In this document: positions 11,844-23,703 of the stretch, one piece after another | How the letters are laid out: every line of letters begins with the position of its first letter | How positions within the stretch are numbered: position 1 is the first letter of the stretch | NCBI GenBank assembly: GCA_903813345.2 | Contig: CAIIXF020000011.1 | Span: 21,373,754 to 21,437,753 of the forward strand | DNA from: Owenia fusiformis | Taxonomy: Eukaryota > Annelida > Polychaeta > Sabellida > Oweniidae | DNA length: 64,000 bases | Direction of reading: 5' to 3' | Notes under the pieces: generated by a model | What the model was told of the DNA's origin: nothing | The model's database searches: none | The model's input: the letters and a program-made list of their open reading frames with translations, nothing else | Position numbers and translations under genes: made by a program

Positions 11844-11976
11844 GTGTGTGGGAACATCTCTATGATACAGAGAAAGTATTACTCCTCCGCCCGAAGTATG
11901 GTCTTTGAGTTCCATACAGACAACATAATCACTAATAATACAGGCTTCAGGGGAAAATTCAAATTTATAGATCAAA
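11844..11976 (+). CDS. CUB-gene exon c: C-terminal part of CUB domain A
   Basis: The exon starts in phase 0 after ttgttgtag and ends 1 nt into a codon before gtaagt. It gives 44 codons beginning VCGNISMIQ and ending GFRGKFKFIDQ. VCG is the fourth CUB cysteine. SMVFEFHTDN followed by GFRGKFKF is the usual CUB closing strand pair (x-F-x-S-D..GF-x-A-x-Y). Asn-X-Ser/Thr sequons (NIS, NNT) suggest extracellular glycosylation. The exon lies just 3' of a diverged ACAGTAAAACCTGT-type repeat. Confidence 0.83.
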
Positions 11977-13558
11977 GTAAGTTCATATACTGAGAAGTTA
12001 TATTTATTGATTGCTAATTATATATTAATTAAATATATATACAAATAATTATTATTATATAGAGGTCATCATTTGAGAAAAACACAAATTAATGAATTGA
12101 AATTGTTAAAAACCCATCATATCTGTATTTTAATATTGGATATATATAGATGGCAAGAATCATTGTTTCTTTTTACATAAAACTAGGGGGGTACTGCAAT
12201 GTTGATTAAGGAGTAGCAACCAGGTAGGGTTCATTAGGGTGAGGCAGTCTATGAAGTCATTTTCACAAAAAAACGTCATTGATATTTTACCCAGCTCCTA
12301 AGTGCTAGCCAGTTATAATTCAAGATAAGCAGTGTGTAAAGGCTTGAGACAATGGGGAATTTACTTAAAGAGGGAATATGATGAAAAGTCTGGTCATCAG
12401 TTCTGGTGAGCTGGTCATATCAAATATAATATACTCAATGGATGCCATAACAACATTTTTATCACGCTTTGGAAAAGTGTTATATTGCCGCCATCTTGTC
12501 TTAAATTGAGTTCTTTATTGAAAGAGAAATGAGATGGACATTTATAGCCACCATTTTTTGTGACGTGCATTTGGCATTGGCATTTTGCTATGGCATCTGT
12601 CACCTTGTTAACAATTGTCTTAACAGTTGGGAATGTAAGTTCATCTGGTATTCTTGTACATGTAAGCTTGAATGGTTCATGGTTGCATTTGTCCCTGTTA
12701 CTAAATATAACATGGACCAAAATGACTCTTTCCCCATCAATTTATTTCAGTATTCAAATTCCAATGCAGGTGTACCATATGCTCAATGGATAGAACATCG
12801 TCACTTGAAAGGCAAAGATGAAAACCTTATGTCATTGGTCTTGTTTAGTAATTCAATGTTTTCTCCATCATCTGTGAAAATTTCAATGTGATTGAATAAA
12901 GTATGAATGATAATAGCAGTTTTTGCTTACTTTCTGATCGAGCCTCATAATGACAAAATTTAATCTGAGACACCCAGTGGGGCCTTATTCAACAACCACA
13001 TCCGTTTTCATCATCCATTTATTTCAGTATTCATATTACTACACATGTATACGGTTTAAGAACATCATTGGCAAAATACCATTCACGAATGTAATATGGT
13101 GTAATCTGACTTTCCCCTCGGGAGCCTCATTTAGTATTTCTTATACGATAATACAAGTGCCGGTGAGCCATAATGATTTGGTGAAGTGTTTCTCTGTTTC
13201 TTAATACCTCTTTATACCTTGTGGTATTGAGTCGATTATGGTAGTTGCTTCATCTGAAAGCCCTCAAAGAACTCTGTGTAAAATAGCTGTCTATTATGGA
13301 ACCAAATTGAGAGTTACTGTAATAGTAATGAAGAGAATATCAGGGAGCTGCATACTCATTCACCAATGTGCTTTTCAATTACAAGTTGGTATCATTGGAC
13401 ATTATTCCATTTAGAAACAAACAATCATCTGATTTCATCTGGAATCTCATTAGTTTTGTTTCAGTTTATATGTACATGTACTCAGAAGTCTTGGAACCTG
13501 AGTTTTGGGCCCTTAACGAATTGATGAACCATTTGACTTAATATGTAATTTATTTCAG
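11977..13558 (+). other. Intron between CUB A and CUB B exons
   Basis: No nested gene was recognised. Two diverged direct copies share TTTATTTCAGTATTCA followed by GTGTACCATATGC or TGTATACGG and AGAACATC (about 12740-12810 and 13018-13085). Overlapping open frames at 12415-13204 lack splice support and look like chance. Confidence 0.5.
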
Positions 13559-13769
13559 AACAATTTAGAAGTGACTGTACAAAACAACACGACTCATGTA
13601 ATTATATATGCACCAGTGAAAAAAATAAAAAAACAGGGAAATTTTTCTCGCCACGATATCCACAAAATTACCCAGAAGGCTCAGAGTGTCACTATCAATT
13701 TCAAGCAGGAGTCGGGGAGCGGGTGCTTCTAACATTTCACAATATTCAACTTGAGGATATCCATGGAAG
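13559..13769 (+). CDS. CUB-gene exon d: N-terminal half of CUB domain B
   Basis: The acceptor is tatttcag and the donor gtaagc; 2 nt + 69 codons + 2 nt. A linker with extra cysteines (SDCTKQHDSCNYIC) precedes the CUB start GKFFSPRYPQNYPEGSEC and the strand GERVLLTFHNIQLED. The phase fits the A left by exon c and the C starting exon e. The extra cysteines before the domain could pair with the linker or within CUB B; the sequence does not decide this. A fragment of the ACAGTAAAACCTGT repeat begins 22 bp after the donor. Confidence 0.85.
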
Positions 13770-13790
13770 GTAAGCCTTGCTGAAGATATG

Positions 13791-13865
13791 ACAGTAAAAC
13801 CTGTGTAAGTGGAACACAGGTAGCACCTCATAATAGTGTTCCATTTGGAAGGTGTTCCAATGACA
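13791..13865 (+). repeat. Fragment of ACAGTAAAACCTGT-type element
   Basis: It begins ACAGTAAAACCTGTGTAAGT GGAACAC, then has AGTGTTCCATTTGGAAGGTG TTCC. Only the left end is clear; the following sequence is interrupted by the element at 13915-14119. Confidence 0.7.
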
Positions 13866-13914
13866 TTGGTTCATTTTGAATTAAGATAATGGGTAATATT
13901 CCAAAAAACATCCC

Positions 13915-14119
13915 AGGCCCGTAGTAGCCAGGATTTGCCAGGGGGGGTTCAGTTTTCAAAAATTTCCAGGGAGGGTTCACATTTGACAATTTTGGCCCAA
14001 ATATGGCTAAAATCACTTGAGAAGTGCTCAAAATGGTGAAAAACTGCATGATTTTGAAAGACTTTTTGGCCAGGGGGGGTTCGCCCGAACCCTGCGAAAC
14101 CCCCCTGGCTATGGGCCTG
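13915..14119. mobile_element. 205-bp MITE with AGGCCCGTAG / CTATGGGCCTG ends
   Basis: The left end AGGCCCGTAGTAGCCAGGAT and the right end CCCCCTGGCTATGGGCCTG are imperfect inverted repeats. CATCCC occurs immediately before (13909-13914) and after (14120-14125), a likely 6-bp target duplication. Runs of G and C (CAGGGGGGGTTC) lie inside. A second family member is at 43356-43503. Confidence 0.75.
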
Positions 14120-14315
14120 CATCCCTAGTACATAGTGTAAGTAAACATTCTTCCAAAGCTTTCTCGGTAGTTGTTTGGTACTTTCATAAGCAGTCCAATA
14201 TTCCTAGAAGTCATCCAGTCTCACCTGGAAGTATTAATTAAACGGAACAAATGGTTGTTAAAAAACACATAGATGCTCTAACAGTTCATATAATGCAGAC
14301 CATTATATATTTCAG

Positions 14316-14425
14316 CTGTTCCCATAGCCCTGATAAGGTAACAGTAATAGATGGAATTACTGACAATGACCCTGTTGTGGCTGAGTTCTGCAGGACACAT
14401 AACCAAGAAGAGATCAGCTCCACAG
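14316..14425 (+). CDS. CUB-gene exon e: middle of CUB domain B
   Basis: The acceptor is tatatttcag and the donor gtgagc; 1 nt + 36 codons + 1 nt. It starts CSHSPDKVTVIDG, the CUB 'C-x(n)-D-x-V-x-V-x-DG' segment holding the third cysteine and conserved Asp. VAEFCRTHNQ then supplies the fourth cysteine. Phases match exons d and f. The equivalent segment in CUB A (exon b) ends before its fourth cysteine, so the two domains are split differently by introns. Confidence 0.83.
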
Positions 14426-14550
14426 GTGAGCAGGACATTGTACCAATTGAAAGGGCTAATCATAATCAAGAGGGAAAATGACACAGAATCCAAAGATGAA
14501 CCTATTTACAGTCATACAAAGTTGTATGCGAGAGCGACCTCTTTTTAGAG

Positions 14551-14662
14551 GTTATGTCACTATGACGTGAAATATGCCTGAGTTCTCCCAATATAGGCCG
14601 ACCTTGGGAGGCTCTATATTTGGGCAAGAACGAAGGCATATTTCACGTCATAGTGACATAAC
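14551..14662. repeat. Hairpin with perfect 29-bp arms
   Basis: GTTATGTCACTATGACGTGA.. (14551-14579) is exactly complementary to ..TCACGTCATAGTGACATAAC (14634-14662). The inner part (TTCTCCCAATATAG / CTATATTTGGGCAAGAA) pairs further. A weaker set of paired motifs (GCGGGCTATATC / GATATAGCTCGC) follows at 14765-14812. It is probably part of a fold-back element in the intron between exons e and f. Confidence 0.85.
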
Positions 14663-15350
14663 TGATGTATTACATGCCTTTGTTCCCATGGTTACTTTGT
14701 ATCAATGACGTGACGTCATGATATTATCATGGTTATTAAAGAAATCTAATATCAAAACGAGGTAAGCGGGCTATATCGGGGTAATCGGGCAATATCGGTG
14801 GATATAGCTCGCTAACTTTCCCATTGACTTCCATACAAATGCTTCGCTAGGTATGTAATACTAACTAATACAAAACTTAATCACATGCAATAATACTGCG
14901 AAAATAACTGATATGAATACTATTTTAAGAACCTAATATCAAAATAAGCCAAAGGTTAAAACATCATATTCATCTATGGTCAATATTTTTTGACATTATC
15001 ACTCCAGAAATACTAGTTGATTTTAAATTATAATATTGAAGAAAATATAAGGAATGCATGATAGCTAAGGTTAAGGATCATCAATCAATTCCTCATATTA
15101 TTAACCATAATTTGGAAAGAATTTAATCACTTAAGTATTAAAAGTGTAATTCTGGTAAAAGTGTAATTCAGAAAAACTTGAATATGCCAACTGGTGCCTT
15201 TTTGTTGTAAATAAATTAAATACAATTAACATCCAATTGTGCAGGCAAGATGGCGATTGAAATGAGCTATAAATAAAGATGGTGGTACAAAAGAGAGAAA
15301 CAATATATTTCCCTCTATATAATCAGCCTCATACCTTTGATTATTTACAG

Positions 15351-15473
15351 GTCAAGAGATGTATGTAAAGTTTAGTGTAGATGGGAAGAGGCAGATGCAG
15401 GGTTTCTCAGCAACATATACATTCATACAAGAAGATGATAAACTTCCAACAACTGTCTCTCATCCAACAAAAA
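15351..15473 (+). CDS. CUB-gene exon f: C-terminal part of CUB domain B
   Basis: The acceptor is ttatttacag and the donor gtaagt; 2 nt + 40 codons + 1 nt. It encodes QEMYVKFSVDGKRQMQGFSA then TYTFIQE, the last two CUB strands (x-F-x-x-D..GF-x-A-x-Y-x-F). A polar tail of DDK, PTT and SHPTK enters the interdomain linker. The phase is continuous with exon e (G|GT) and with exon g (A|TT). Confidence 0.83.
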
Positions 15474-15640
15474 GTAAGTTGAAGTGGATCCTTTTTTAGC
15501 TTTTGTTTTGAGAATTACAATAATGGTACTGAGCCAGTAGATTGGTGAATAACCAACAAAATCTAACTACAAAATATCAACATTTTTTAATTTTTTAATT
15601 ATTTTTATTGTGACTTAATTCTTTGAGGGGACCCTTTAAT

Positions 15641-15830
15641 CATGTAAATACAGTGGACACCCTGTAGTCATTCAAAGATAGGGAACACCCTTTATTCAGG
15701 TGAATACAACGGACACCCTGTAACCATGTAAATACAGTGTATGCCCTTTATTCATTTGAATACAGTGTACACCCTGTAGTCATGTAAATACCCTATAATC
15801 ATGTATATCCAGTGTACACCCTGTATTCAT
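15641..15830 (+). repeat. Degenerate tandem repeat, unit about 30-37 bp
   Basis: CATGTAAATACAGTGGACAC CCTGTAGTCAT and variants recur about five times in the intron between exons f and g, with drifting unit lengths. Confidence 0.7.
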
Positions 15831-15860
15831 ATATATAAGTGAATGTTTTAGTTATGTTAG

Positions 15861-15935
15861 TTCCAGTTGGAGGCCATGGTAAAGCAAGCACAGAGAGTAA
15901 GGGCATAAGCTACAACCCAGACAAACCACCAACTT
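15861..15935 (+). CDS. CUB-gene exon g: short linker exon
   Basis: A 75-nt exon between acceptor gttatgttag and donor gtgagt; 2 nt + 24 codons + 1 nt. The residues are Gly/Pro/Ser/Lys-rich (PVGGHGKAST ... NPDKPPT) with no cysteine, fitting a flexible spacer between CUB B and CUB C. It is called mainly because the splice sites are good and because its phases match exon f and, across 38 kb, exon h (T|TT then NPNC). Such a short exon could be a false call, or exons could be missing in the long intron. Confidence 0.62.
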
Positions 15936-16829
15936 GTGAGTATAACACTTTATTAGCTTGATTGTATCAAAGACATAGGTTTTAGGCCAATATAAAGATA
16001 GCAGCATGGTAGTATTCAAAATTAAGATTTATAATGGCTTGATTGCAGTGCCGTCAAATTCATTTTTATTGCCTTTTACTGGCTTTCAGCCTGTGGCAAA
16101 AGATGAAAAAATTTTCATTTTTATTCCCTTATACCTTACAGGAGCTTGTTTCGCAATTTTTCTTCTTGATTACTGCCATATTTTAGAGAAGTAAGGAAAG
16201 ATGTGAATAAAATATGCAATTTCGAGATACAACCCTTTTTACTATGCTATACGAATGTGTACATGTAATTTAATTTCAAATTTTTTCCAATATTGCACAA
16301 ATAATCATGAATTTTTACACAAAGGATCAGATAGTGCATAGTCCTTATAGTACCAGTGAAAGAATAAGAGCGAGTGTATTTACACTTTTATTTTTGAAAA
16401 AGCGCAGAGATATCGTATTAAGCATGACTGAAAATTTTGTGTGGATGATCTTCAATTTCACCGGAGGTCTACATTTCATGCATCTCTATTTTAAAAGATT
16501 AAATCATATGTTTTTGGAAACCTGCATTGCATATATTGATAGGAAGGCTACTGTATCTATTGGTTAAAAGATTCTTGTATACAGAGTATAGATGTCAGTT
16601 TCTGTATGTGTCACAATGGTGAGCTTTAGGGGGTGACATCTATTTTTGCAGAAAAGTACCAAAAAAATAACTCTTCCATGCCTTGATAGATGGAACCGAC
16701 CTCCACAGTCATGTCCATGAACCCAATATGAATTATAATATAATTTGGTTAAATTGGAACATATTTAACTAGATCATTTCAGAGTTCATCATTTCGTGTT
16801 TGCATTTTCTACTTATCTAACTACTATAA

Positions 16830-17322
16830 CAGGCCTGTCAACTGTCCCGCAATTTGCGTATTTGTCACGCATTTGCTGAAGAATTTGAAGTCACGCCAGT
16901 TTTTTTTGCAAAATACGCATTTTACCTGGTAATTGTCAAGCAAAAATATTTCTGTAGACATTTTTTCGAAATATGTTTACGATACGGTAAAAATACGAAC
17001 GCCGGAAAAAAACGAACGCAATTTGTTCGGATTTGTCACGCAAATCCCGTATGTGTCACGCATGTTCATTGGAAAATTTTCGTACCTCCCTCCCCCCCCC
17101 CCCCCCCTTCCCCCCCCCCCCCCCGTAGACGATAACGCGAGCGTAGCGAGCGCGAAAAATTTGAGGTGTTCAAAGTTTGGCAAAGGTGCTCAAACTTTGG
17201 CCAAAGGTGTTTAAAAGTTGGCCAAAGGTGTTCAAAATTTGGACAAAAGTGTTCAGATTTGGACTTAGGTGTCCAACATTTTGAAGTCACTCATATTAGG
17301 TGGTCCCAAGTTGACAGCCCTG
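16830..17322. mobile_element. hAT-like MITE with long C runs
   Basis: The left end CAGGCCTGTCAACTGTCCCG is inverted at the right as CCAAGTTGACAGCCCTG. CTATAA(C) flanks both sides (about 16824-16830 and 17323-17329), a likely target duplication. Inside are repeated TTTGTCACGCA motifs, two C runs of about 15-16 at 17093-17122, a CGAGCGTAGCGAGCGCG stretch, and repeats of GTGTTCAAA..TTTGG. There is no transposase. Confidence 0.78.
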
Positions 17323-17464
17323 CTATAACCACTGAAAATAACTGTGATGTAATTTAACATTATTGTAATCATGGGGCTTCAACAGAAAGCCTCTTGAAAG
17401 CCCATGTTTTAATTCACCACTTCAAAACTTAATTCATAATTTACTCTAATCTTGAGAACTTTTT

Positions 17465-18690
17465 TATTGGTTTATACAAGGGAAAGATCAATACCCGGTG
17501 ATTTCAGCGGGAAGTGGCGTTTCGTTCATTGGATGAGCTGCGCGCGCACGCATAAATGTGATTATCCAATATAATTAGGGGAGGGCTATTTGAAGTAGTT
17601 TTTGGTCTCAGGCGCGACCCAGGGCTGTTGTCTTAAGGACATTTCGTTGAAAATTAGCCATTCGGCTGATAATTGGTAAGAGTTTGCGATCTTATAATGT
17701 ATAACTGTTACTCAGACACATATTTTGACACGATTCTGTTGGAAATAAGCTTTGAACCGAGAGATATTCACGATTGATATGCACATTTTTGATTGTGCCA
17801 TTGCTTTTCCATTGCACAATCCATGTATTGATAGAAGAAACATTAATAATGCAGATTGGTTTACCTTCAATACATGGCAGACACTACATATCGGTCTATT
17901 AATACCAGTTTGTGCCTTAAATAGTTTTATATTTCCATCCACGGCCTGGAGCCTGGGTGTGTTTGTCTTAGTATGTGTATGCTTGTGCATGGACTTCTAA
18001 TCACTAGAAGAATTTAACATGATGCAAACTCGACATTATAACTCATGCTGTAACATTTTGACTTCGCTGGAAAACAATAGGAATTATTTTTCTTGCCAAT
18101 CAATCATGAATCACAATCAAAATTTCAGAATGATCAATCAGGCAATGGTCCAAATCAAGTTATAACATTATATGATATTTAGCAAGAAGTCCGGTAGAAA
18201 TACAGAATATTTAAACATCAAAGCTGAAAGTTAAAAGCTAATCTGTCAATTTTCTGTCTGCAAAAGAGCGTCCCAAGAGCGTTTACATTTGACACAATAA
18301 CAGACTGAGGCTTTGAAATCTAGGATTCCCCAGGAAAATATGACGTCATACTAATTAGCATAAGGATTTCCCTATTGGTGTGGGTCGAGCCTTGTTGAAA
18401 ACACAATCCATAAATACATGCTAATTTCTAAGGAGATAGGAAGTGTATAACGTGTTTATCGATTTTGTTTAAAGATTTAATCAATTATCAAATTGTTTAA
18501 GTGGATAAAGTGGTCACACTTGCTTCAATTCATAGCGAAATCGACGGATAGAAACTGACCGAATTCCCGATATCCTACCCCGTATTACTGTAGGCTATAA
18601 GCACAGTGACCTACAGAGGGCGCTATCACAAACAAGTACTGGACGAACCGATAAATTCCCGGGTATTGTAACGCCCTTGGTTTATTCAAG
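17465..18690. mobile_element. Possible 1.2-kb element with diverged inverted ends
   Basis: The left TTGGTTTATACAAGGG..CAATACCCGG is matched inversely by the right CCGGGTATTG..CCCTTGGTTTATTC. The spacing between the two blocks is nearly equal (6 vs 5 nt). The interior is more GC-rich than the flanks (GCTGCGCGCGCACGC near 17539) but has no transposase that I recognise. Confidence 0.5.
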
Positions 18691-21600
18691 ACATTCCCAG
18701 GTAATCAGATATGTTTAGTTTGTTTTGTCTTTTAGAAATGCATTTTGTTTTATGAAACTTACTCCATATGCCTTACATAAATCTAGCAGACATATGCAGT
18801 GTATGATATAAGCTTCTGGCATAAAGGATATATCTACATGATTGACATAGTATAGATTTGAAGCAATACGAAAAATCTAAAATGGAACATTTGAAAAAAG
18901 TACATGCCATTTCAACTTTGGGACGCCATTAATATTCTAACATTTCACCCTGTTGATTAACCATAAAAACCATAGAGATACAATAATGCGATTACATAGG
19001 CTCCTCCTTGGCTGACTTTGAGAGTTCATAACGAGGAACTATAGTCATATTTAGCTTGTTCCGTCTCAGAGGAGTGCCACTTAGTTCATTAATGGGCATC
19101 ATGACTTTAGTATCATTAATGTTTTCCTTCCTGAATCATGAATAGTACACTGTGAATCCATGAGTTATGGTAACCATGTTGTTCATCAACCTTTTGACTC
19201 TTAAAACTAGACTGTTGAAAAGGGTTTGGAACCATATTTATACCAGTGTTATGTCCGCATCAAGAAGGGAGGACTTCTGTAACCATTTGCAATAAAAGGT
19301 GATAACATTTTGATTTTTTTACGTATTCTGCGGCCTCATCACGTCAGTGGACAGGATATTCCCTTCGGAAAATAGTTTGCACTATTTCCCTCAATTGCAG
19401 TCACCATTTGTATATTGTTAATACCCTGCACTGTCAGATTGATACTGTTTATTACTATCTGAAATAAATACAACATGCAAGATTCAATTTCATAAAACTA
19501 GCAAACATTCGCCATTGTTACATAGAATTTAGTTAAAACATTGTTAGATTTTATTCGTTGTTACAAGGTTGTCATTATTTCTAGATAGGTTCAATACTTA
19601 GTTAAAGTATCCGATGATCCAAAAAAGAAGACCAATCTTCTTTAATTTAATTAGAACTGGAGTGGCCCATTAGTAGTGTTCAGAACAAAAAAACAAATTG
19701 GCACCACTAAAATACATGTACTTTTATGAAACTTTAAACCTTTTTAGTACAATAATATGAGTTGGCGGCATAGTGATGTCCATTGACTCTGCTGTTTCTT
19801 TCTACTTGATTGTCAGCTTACCATTTATATCATCTTTGATTGAAATTGCATGTTTTTAATGTACTAAGTAAATATTCACATGGAGAGTACTGTACATGTA
19901 TTCTAGGTTTTTCCATCATTCCATACATGCACGTCATCCCACATACCAGACATTTATTTCACTTGTCAGTTATCGCATGCTGTTGTCAGAGCATTCCACA
20001 TTACGTCAATTTTGTGTCTACAATTTCTGGTCGTGTCAAGTTGTTTTGGAAGCCAAAATCCGCAATTCTCTCTCCCTGCTTGTATTGTTTAAACAGTATT
20101 TTGCCTTTGCATATTGTACCTGATGTAATAGACATATTATAGACATATTATCTTATAACACACTTATTCATGGTGAATGTACATTTTGTCGTGTTTTTGA
20201 TTTCTTTTTCTGCAAGTGTTTTGGGACAGTTATTGGTTTATTATTACAGACTGTAAGAAGACAGGCCAAAACCCCAACCAAGACATCCTATTATTGCATG
20301 TGAAAAACATGTAGGTTTTAATGCTTTATATGCGTATCGTATACCCGTTCTGGCAGAAGGTTGCAGTGTTAATAGGGTTTAGACAGGATTAATTTAAAAA
20401 TGTCAAAAATGGGTGTTATAATTTTTGAGAAGCTGTTGAATAAACTTAATGGTCCCCATGAGCTAGAAAGGTCAACTGACAAAGTAAAAAAAAAAGCTAA
20501 AAATGAAACCATTAAATTTAAAGGTTGAACGTGTTATTTAATTTGTATGTATGCAAAAATTGTTCTTTTAATAACGTTAAACTCTCATCTCCTCCAGATT
20601 ATTGCAGAGTAAATGTTAACCAATGATGATGTCGATTATCCCAGCATTCCCCAAAGACACATTATCTCATTTTTACAGAGAACGTTTTCTGATGAAGAAA
20701 AATTCCTCCAGTCTCACATCTAAGGGGCCCCTCTAAGGACATGTGACCTTTACCATTGTAATCTTTTCTTAGATGGAATTTTGAGTTAATGAAGTAAATC
20801 ACCCAAAGCCACCATATTCCAGCTTTGGTTAAGTTTTTGGTTTTTAAAACATTTTGACATGATATAAAGGGATAATAAGGATTAATAAGGGATATTAATT
20901 TGATGTAATTTTTACACTAAAATAAATATTTCCTTCTTAAAATTCGTTTTAAATATTGTAGATATGATAACATTATACAATTAGGGTCACAGTGATTTAT
21001 GACCAATCTATGATTAACAGGTACAATATACTCACACACAAATAAAATTTCACAATGAATGTTCCCTTATAAACGTATAGGTCCAAATGGCAACTGATGA
21101 CCTAGTGGGCAAACTTCATAAACATGAACAAGGACATTTTTTTAAAATGTTGCAAGGAAGATGGGAAAACCCCTATCATATAGTCCTTATGGAGTATGGA
21201 TGAATAGGTGTTTGTTCTTCCATTATATATTTTCTTGTTGTAAAGCAATAAGTAGTATAAGTTCCTGAAAGGTTGAAGGGATTGGTGTAAGTAGTGTGCT
21301 TGATCATATTTTGGGATAGTGGGGATTTCTTCTCCTTTTAACTAGTTACGCTCTTATATATTTGTTTTGCATAATGCATTTTGTAAAACGTTTTTGTATT
21401 TCCCTTTTGCAACAGTGCATTTATTAGGGAATTGCTCATTTTTTGGGGTTTTCAAATCATCATTTCTATCATTGTTTCATGCATAAGTATCCCAATAAAA
21501 TCTGTTTTCTGAAAATAGCCATTTTATCATGGAAAAACCAATGTAAAACAAAACTAGATAAATATGGACATAAAATGGTATGATTTAAATAACTGAAGAT

Positions 21601-22373
21601 AGAGTCCAGTTTATCATTGAATTCCCTGGTATCCAGGGAAACAGTACATCAAAGAGCAAATAATTATGGTCCAATAACTTTCACTTCAAGATATATTCAT
21701 GGCTTGATCTCCCATTGGAGTCTCCTGTCTTATATCCTGACATTCGTGTTGCTGATGAGGGGGAGATCTTTCTATTTGATATGAGTGTTTGACAACATTG
21801 ATCTCCAGATGAAGGTTATCTATTGATTTCATATTCAAATCATGCACCTTAAATTCTCGATAGCCCCCAAGACAAATTAAAGATGCAACACATGCATTTG
21901 ATTTACAAAAATTAACATTGTCCACTATTCGTGGCATCCAAAACAACAGTGCCATTTGACATTTAATTCATACTGAAGATGGCACAATACATGCTGATGA
22001 GCAATTAAAATGAGAATCCAAACACACAATAATTTGACAAGACAGAGAATGCAATACGATGAAAGATGTTCTTCAACCTAAAAAAGAATTAATACAGTGG
22101 TTATGTAATACACTTACTTTTGTGAAGGCACATTGTGCCGTAGAGAGGAAAATGCTTGAAATACATTTAATGGCTTTTCAGATGTTTGTCACTGCTGATT
22201 AAAGAAGACCACATTTGTATGCATAACATGACGTCCATATATCAAGTGCCCTTTCATATGTTTGACTGAATACTTTACAGTTGAATGGAATCAATTAACA
22301 TACCTTCTATCAACTTTTAGAAATGAAATATTGTTACGCAAGTATTTTTCACTGAATTTATATTTCAAAAAAA
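18691..22373. other. Intronic DNA, nothing recognised
   Basis: AT-rich sequence without an exon or clear repeat. Open frames near 19840-20142 and, on the minus strand, 21955-21686 show no domain or splice support. Confidence 0.45.
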
Positions 22374-22846
22374 CAATGCAAAATGAATGCAAATTCCATG
22401 CAAAATGAATACAAATTCAATGCAAAATGAATACAAATTCAATGCAAAATGAATATGAATTCAATGCAAAATGAATACGAATTCAATGCAAGATGAATAC
22501 AAATTCAATGCAAAATGAATACGAATTCAATGCAAAATGAATATGAATTCAATGCAAAATGAATACGAATTCAATGCAAGATGAATACAAATTCAATGCA
22601 AAATGAATACGAATTCAATGCAAAATGAATACGAATTCAATGCAAAATGAATACGAATTCAATGCAAGATGAATACAAATTCAATGCAAAATGAATACAA
22701 ATTCAATGCAAGATGAATACGAATTCAATAATGAATACGAATTCAATGCAAAATGAATACGAATTCAATGCAAGATTAATACGAATTCAATGCAAAATGA
22801 ATACAAATTCAATGCAAGATGAATACAAATTCAATGCAAATTCTAA
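22374..22846. repeat. 22-bp minisatellite with EcoRI-like core, about 21 copies
   Basis: The unit is CAATGCAAAATGAATACGAATT with variants AAGATG, ATATG and ACAAATTC; one copy is shortened near 22725. Many copies contain GAATTC. There is no useful open frame, as 22 is not a multiple of 3. Confidence 0.95.
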
Positions 22847-23703
22847 TTCTCTAAAACAAGCTTCTATTTATTCATGCATGTAATGTTCTTGGATTCTTGG
22901 TATTCTAGTTTTATGCAAAATGATGAACAGCTATTCTATTAAATGTCCAATCGCCACATTTTGTTTTACAATAGTTTAAGTGGCTATTCGTTTACCATGT
23001 CTGATGATGCATGAACTTATTTTTGATTGCTTTTATTATTAATTATTAAAACTTCTTTTTTGATTCACTACACCATTAAGTAGTCTTTAATGTGTGATTA
23101 TATGATATTTGATGCATTAAGCCTTTCATCCTGGCTCAGTTAAAGCTTAATCACTCCAGTTCATTCCCTTGATAAATAGGCACTTAGTTATGGGTATTAT
23201 GAAGTCAAGCATTTAATGATATATCAAGACTTAGCTCTCGGATACTTTTACATGCTGCTCTCGTATCATTCTGATCTCAACACAAATCATTTTAACCTTT
23301 CTTTTGCTAATTTGGTTCCTAATTTCTCTTTTACCATCGTAATACCCAGGTTGTACATGTAATTCACGGTTCAATTATATATAATCCACGACGAAATTCA
23401 TCATTTGTCGCAATAATGATAACTTCGCAGTTATTACAGGCTTGGTACGGCGCCGTGACATTTATGCAAGGTCTATAATTACTTCTTAAGCCTTCTGTGT
23501 ATTGAGCCATAAAATAATAGAGATTCCACATTATTAGGTTCGTTAATTTTTATAGGACAGATTACACTATAAGGATTAATAATGGGACTTTATGGCTGTT
23601 TTCTGCTCCTAAAGTTGAGTTGTCAGTTTCCCACGCAGAATTGAGAAGAAACAAATAATTGATGTTCCGGACGAATAGTATCATTAATTAATCTACTGTA
23701 TAA

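Noticed and set aside
12415-13204. Overlapping open frames of 77-120 residues as exons
   Set aside because: No recognisable domain, no supporting splice sites; they overlap on both strands in AT-rich intron sequence.
16854-17290. Proline- and glycine-rich open frames as genes
   Set aside because: They come from the two C homopolymer runs inside a MITE.
17500-18700. CpG-rich promoter of a nested gene
   Set aside because: The GC-richer stretch lies between diverged inverted ends and has no exon after it; a mobile element explains it better.
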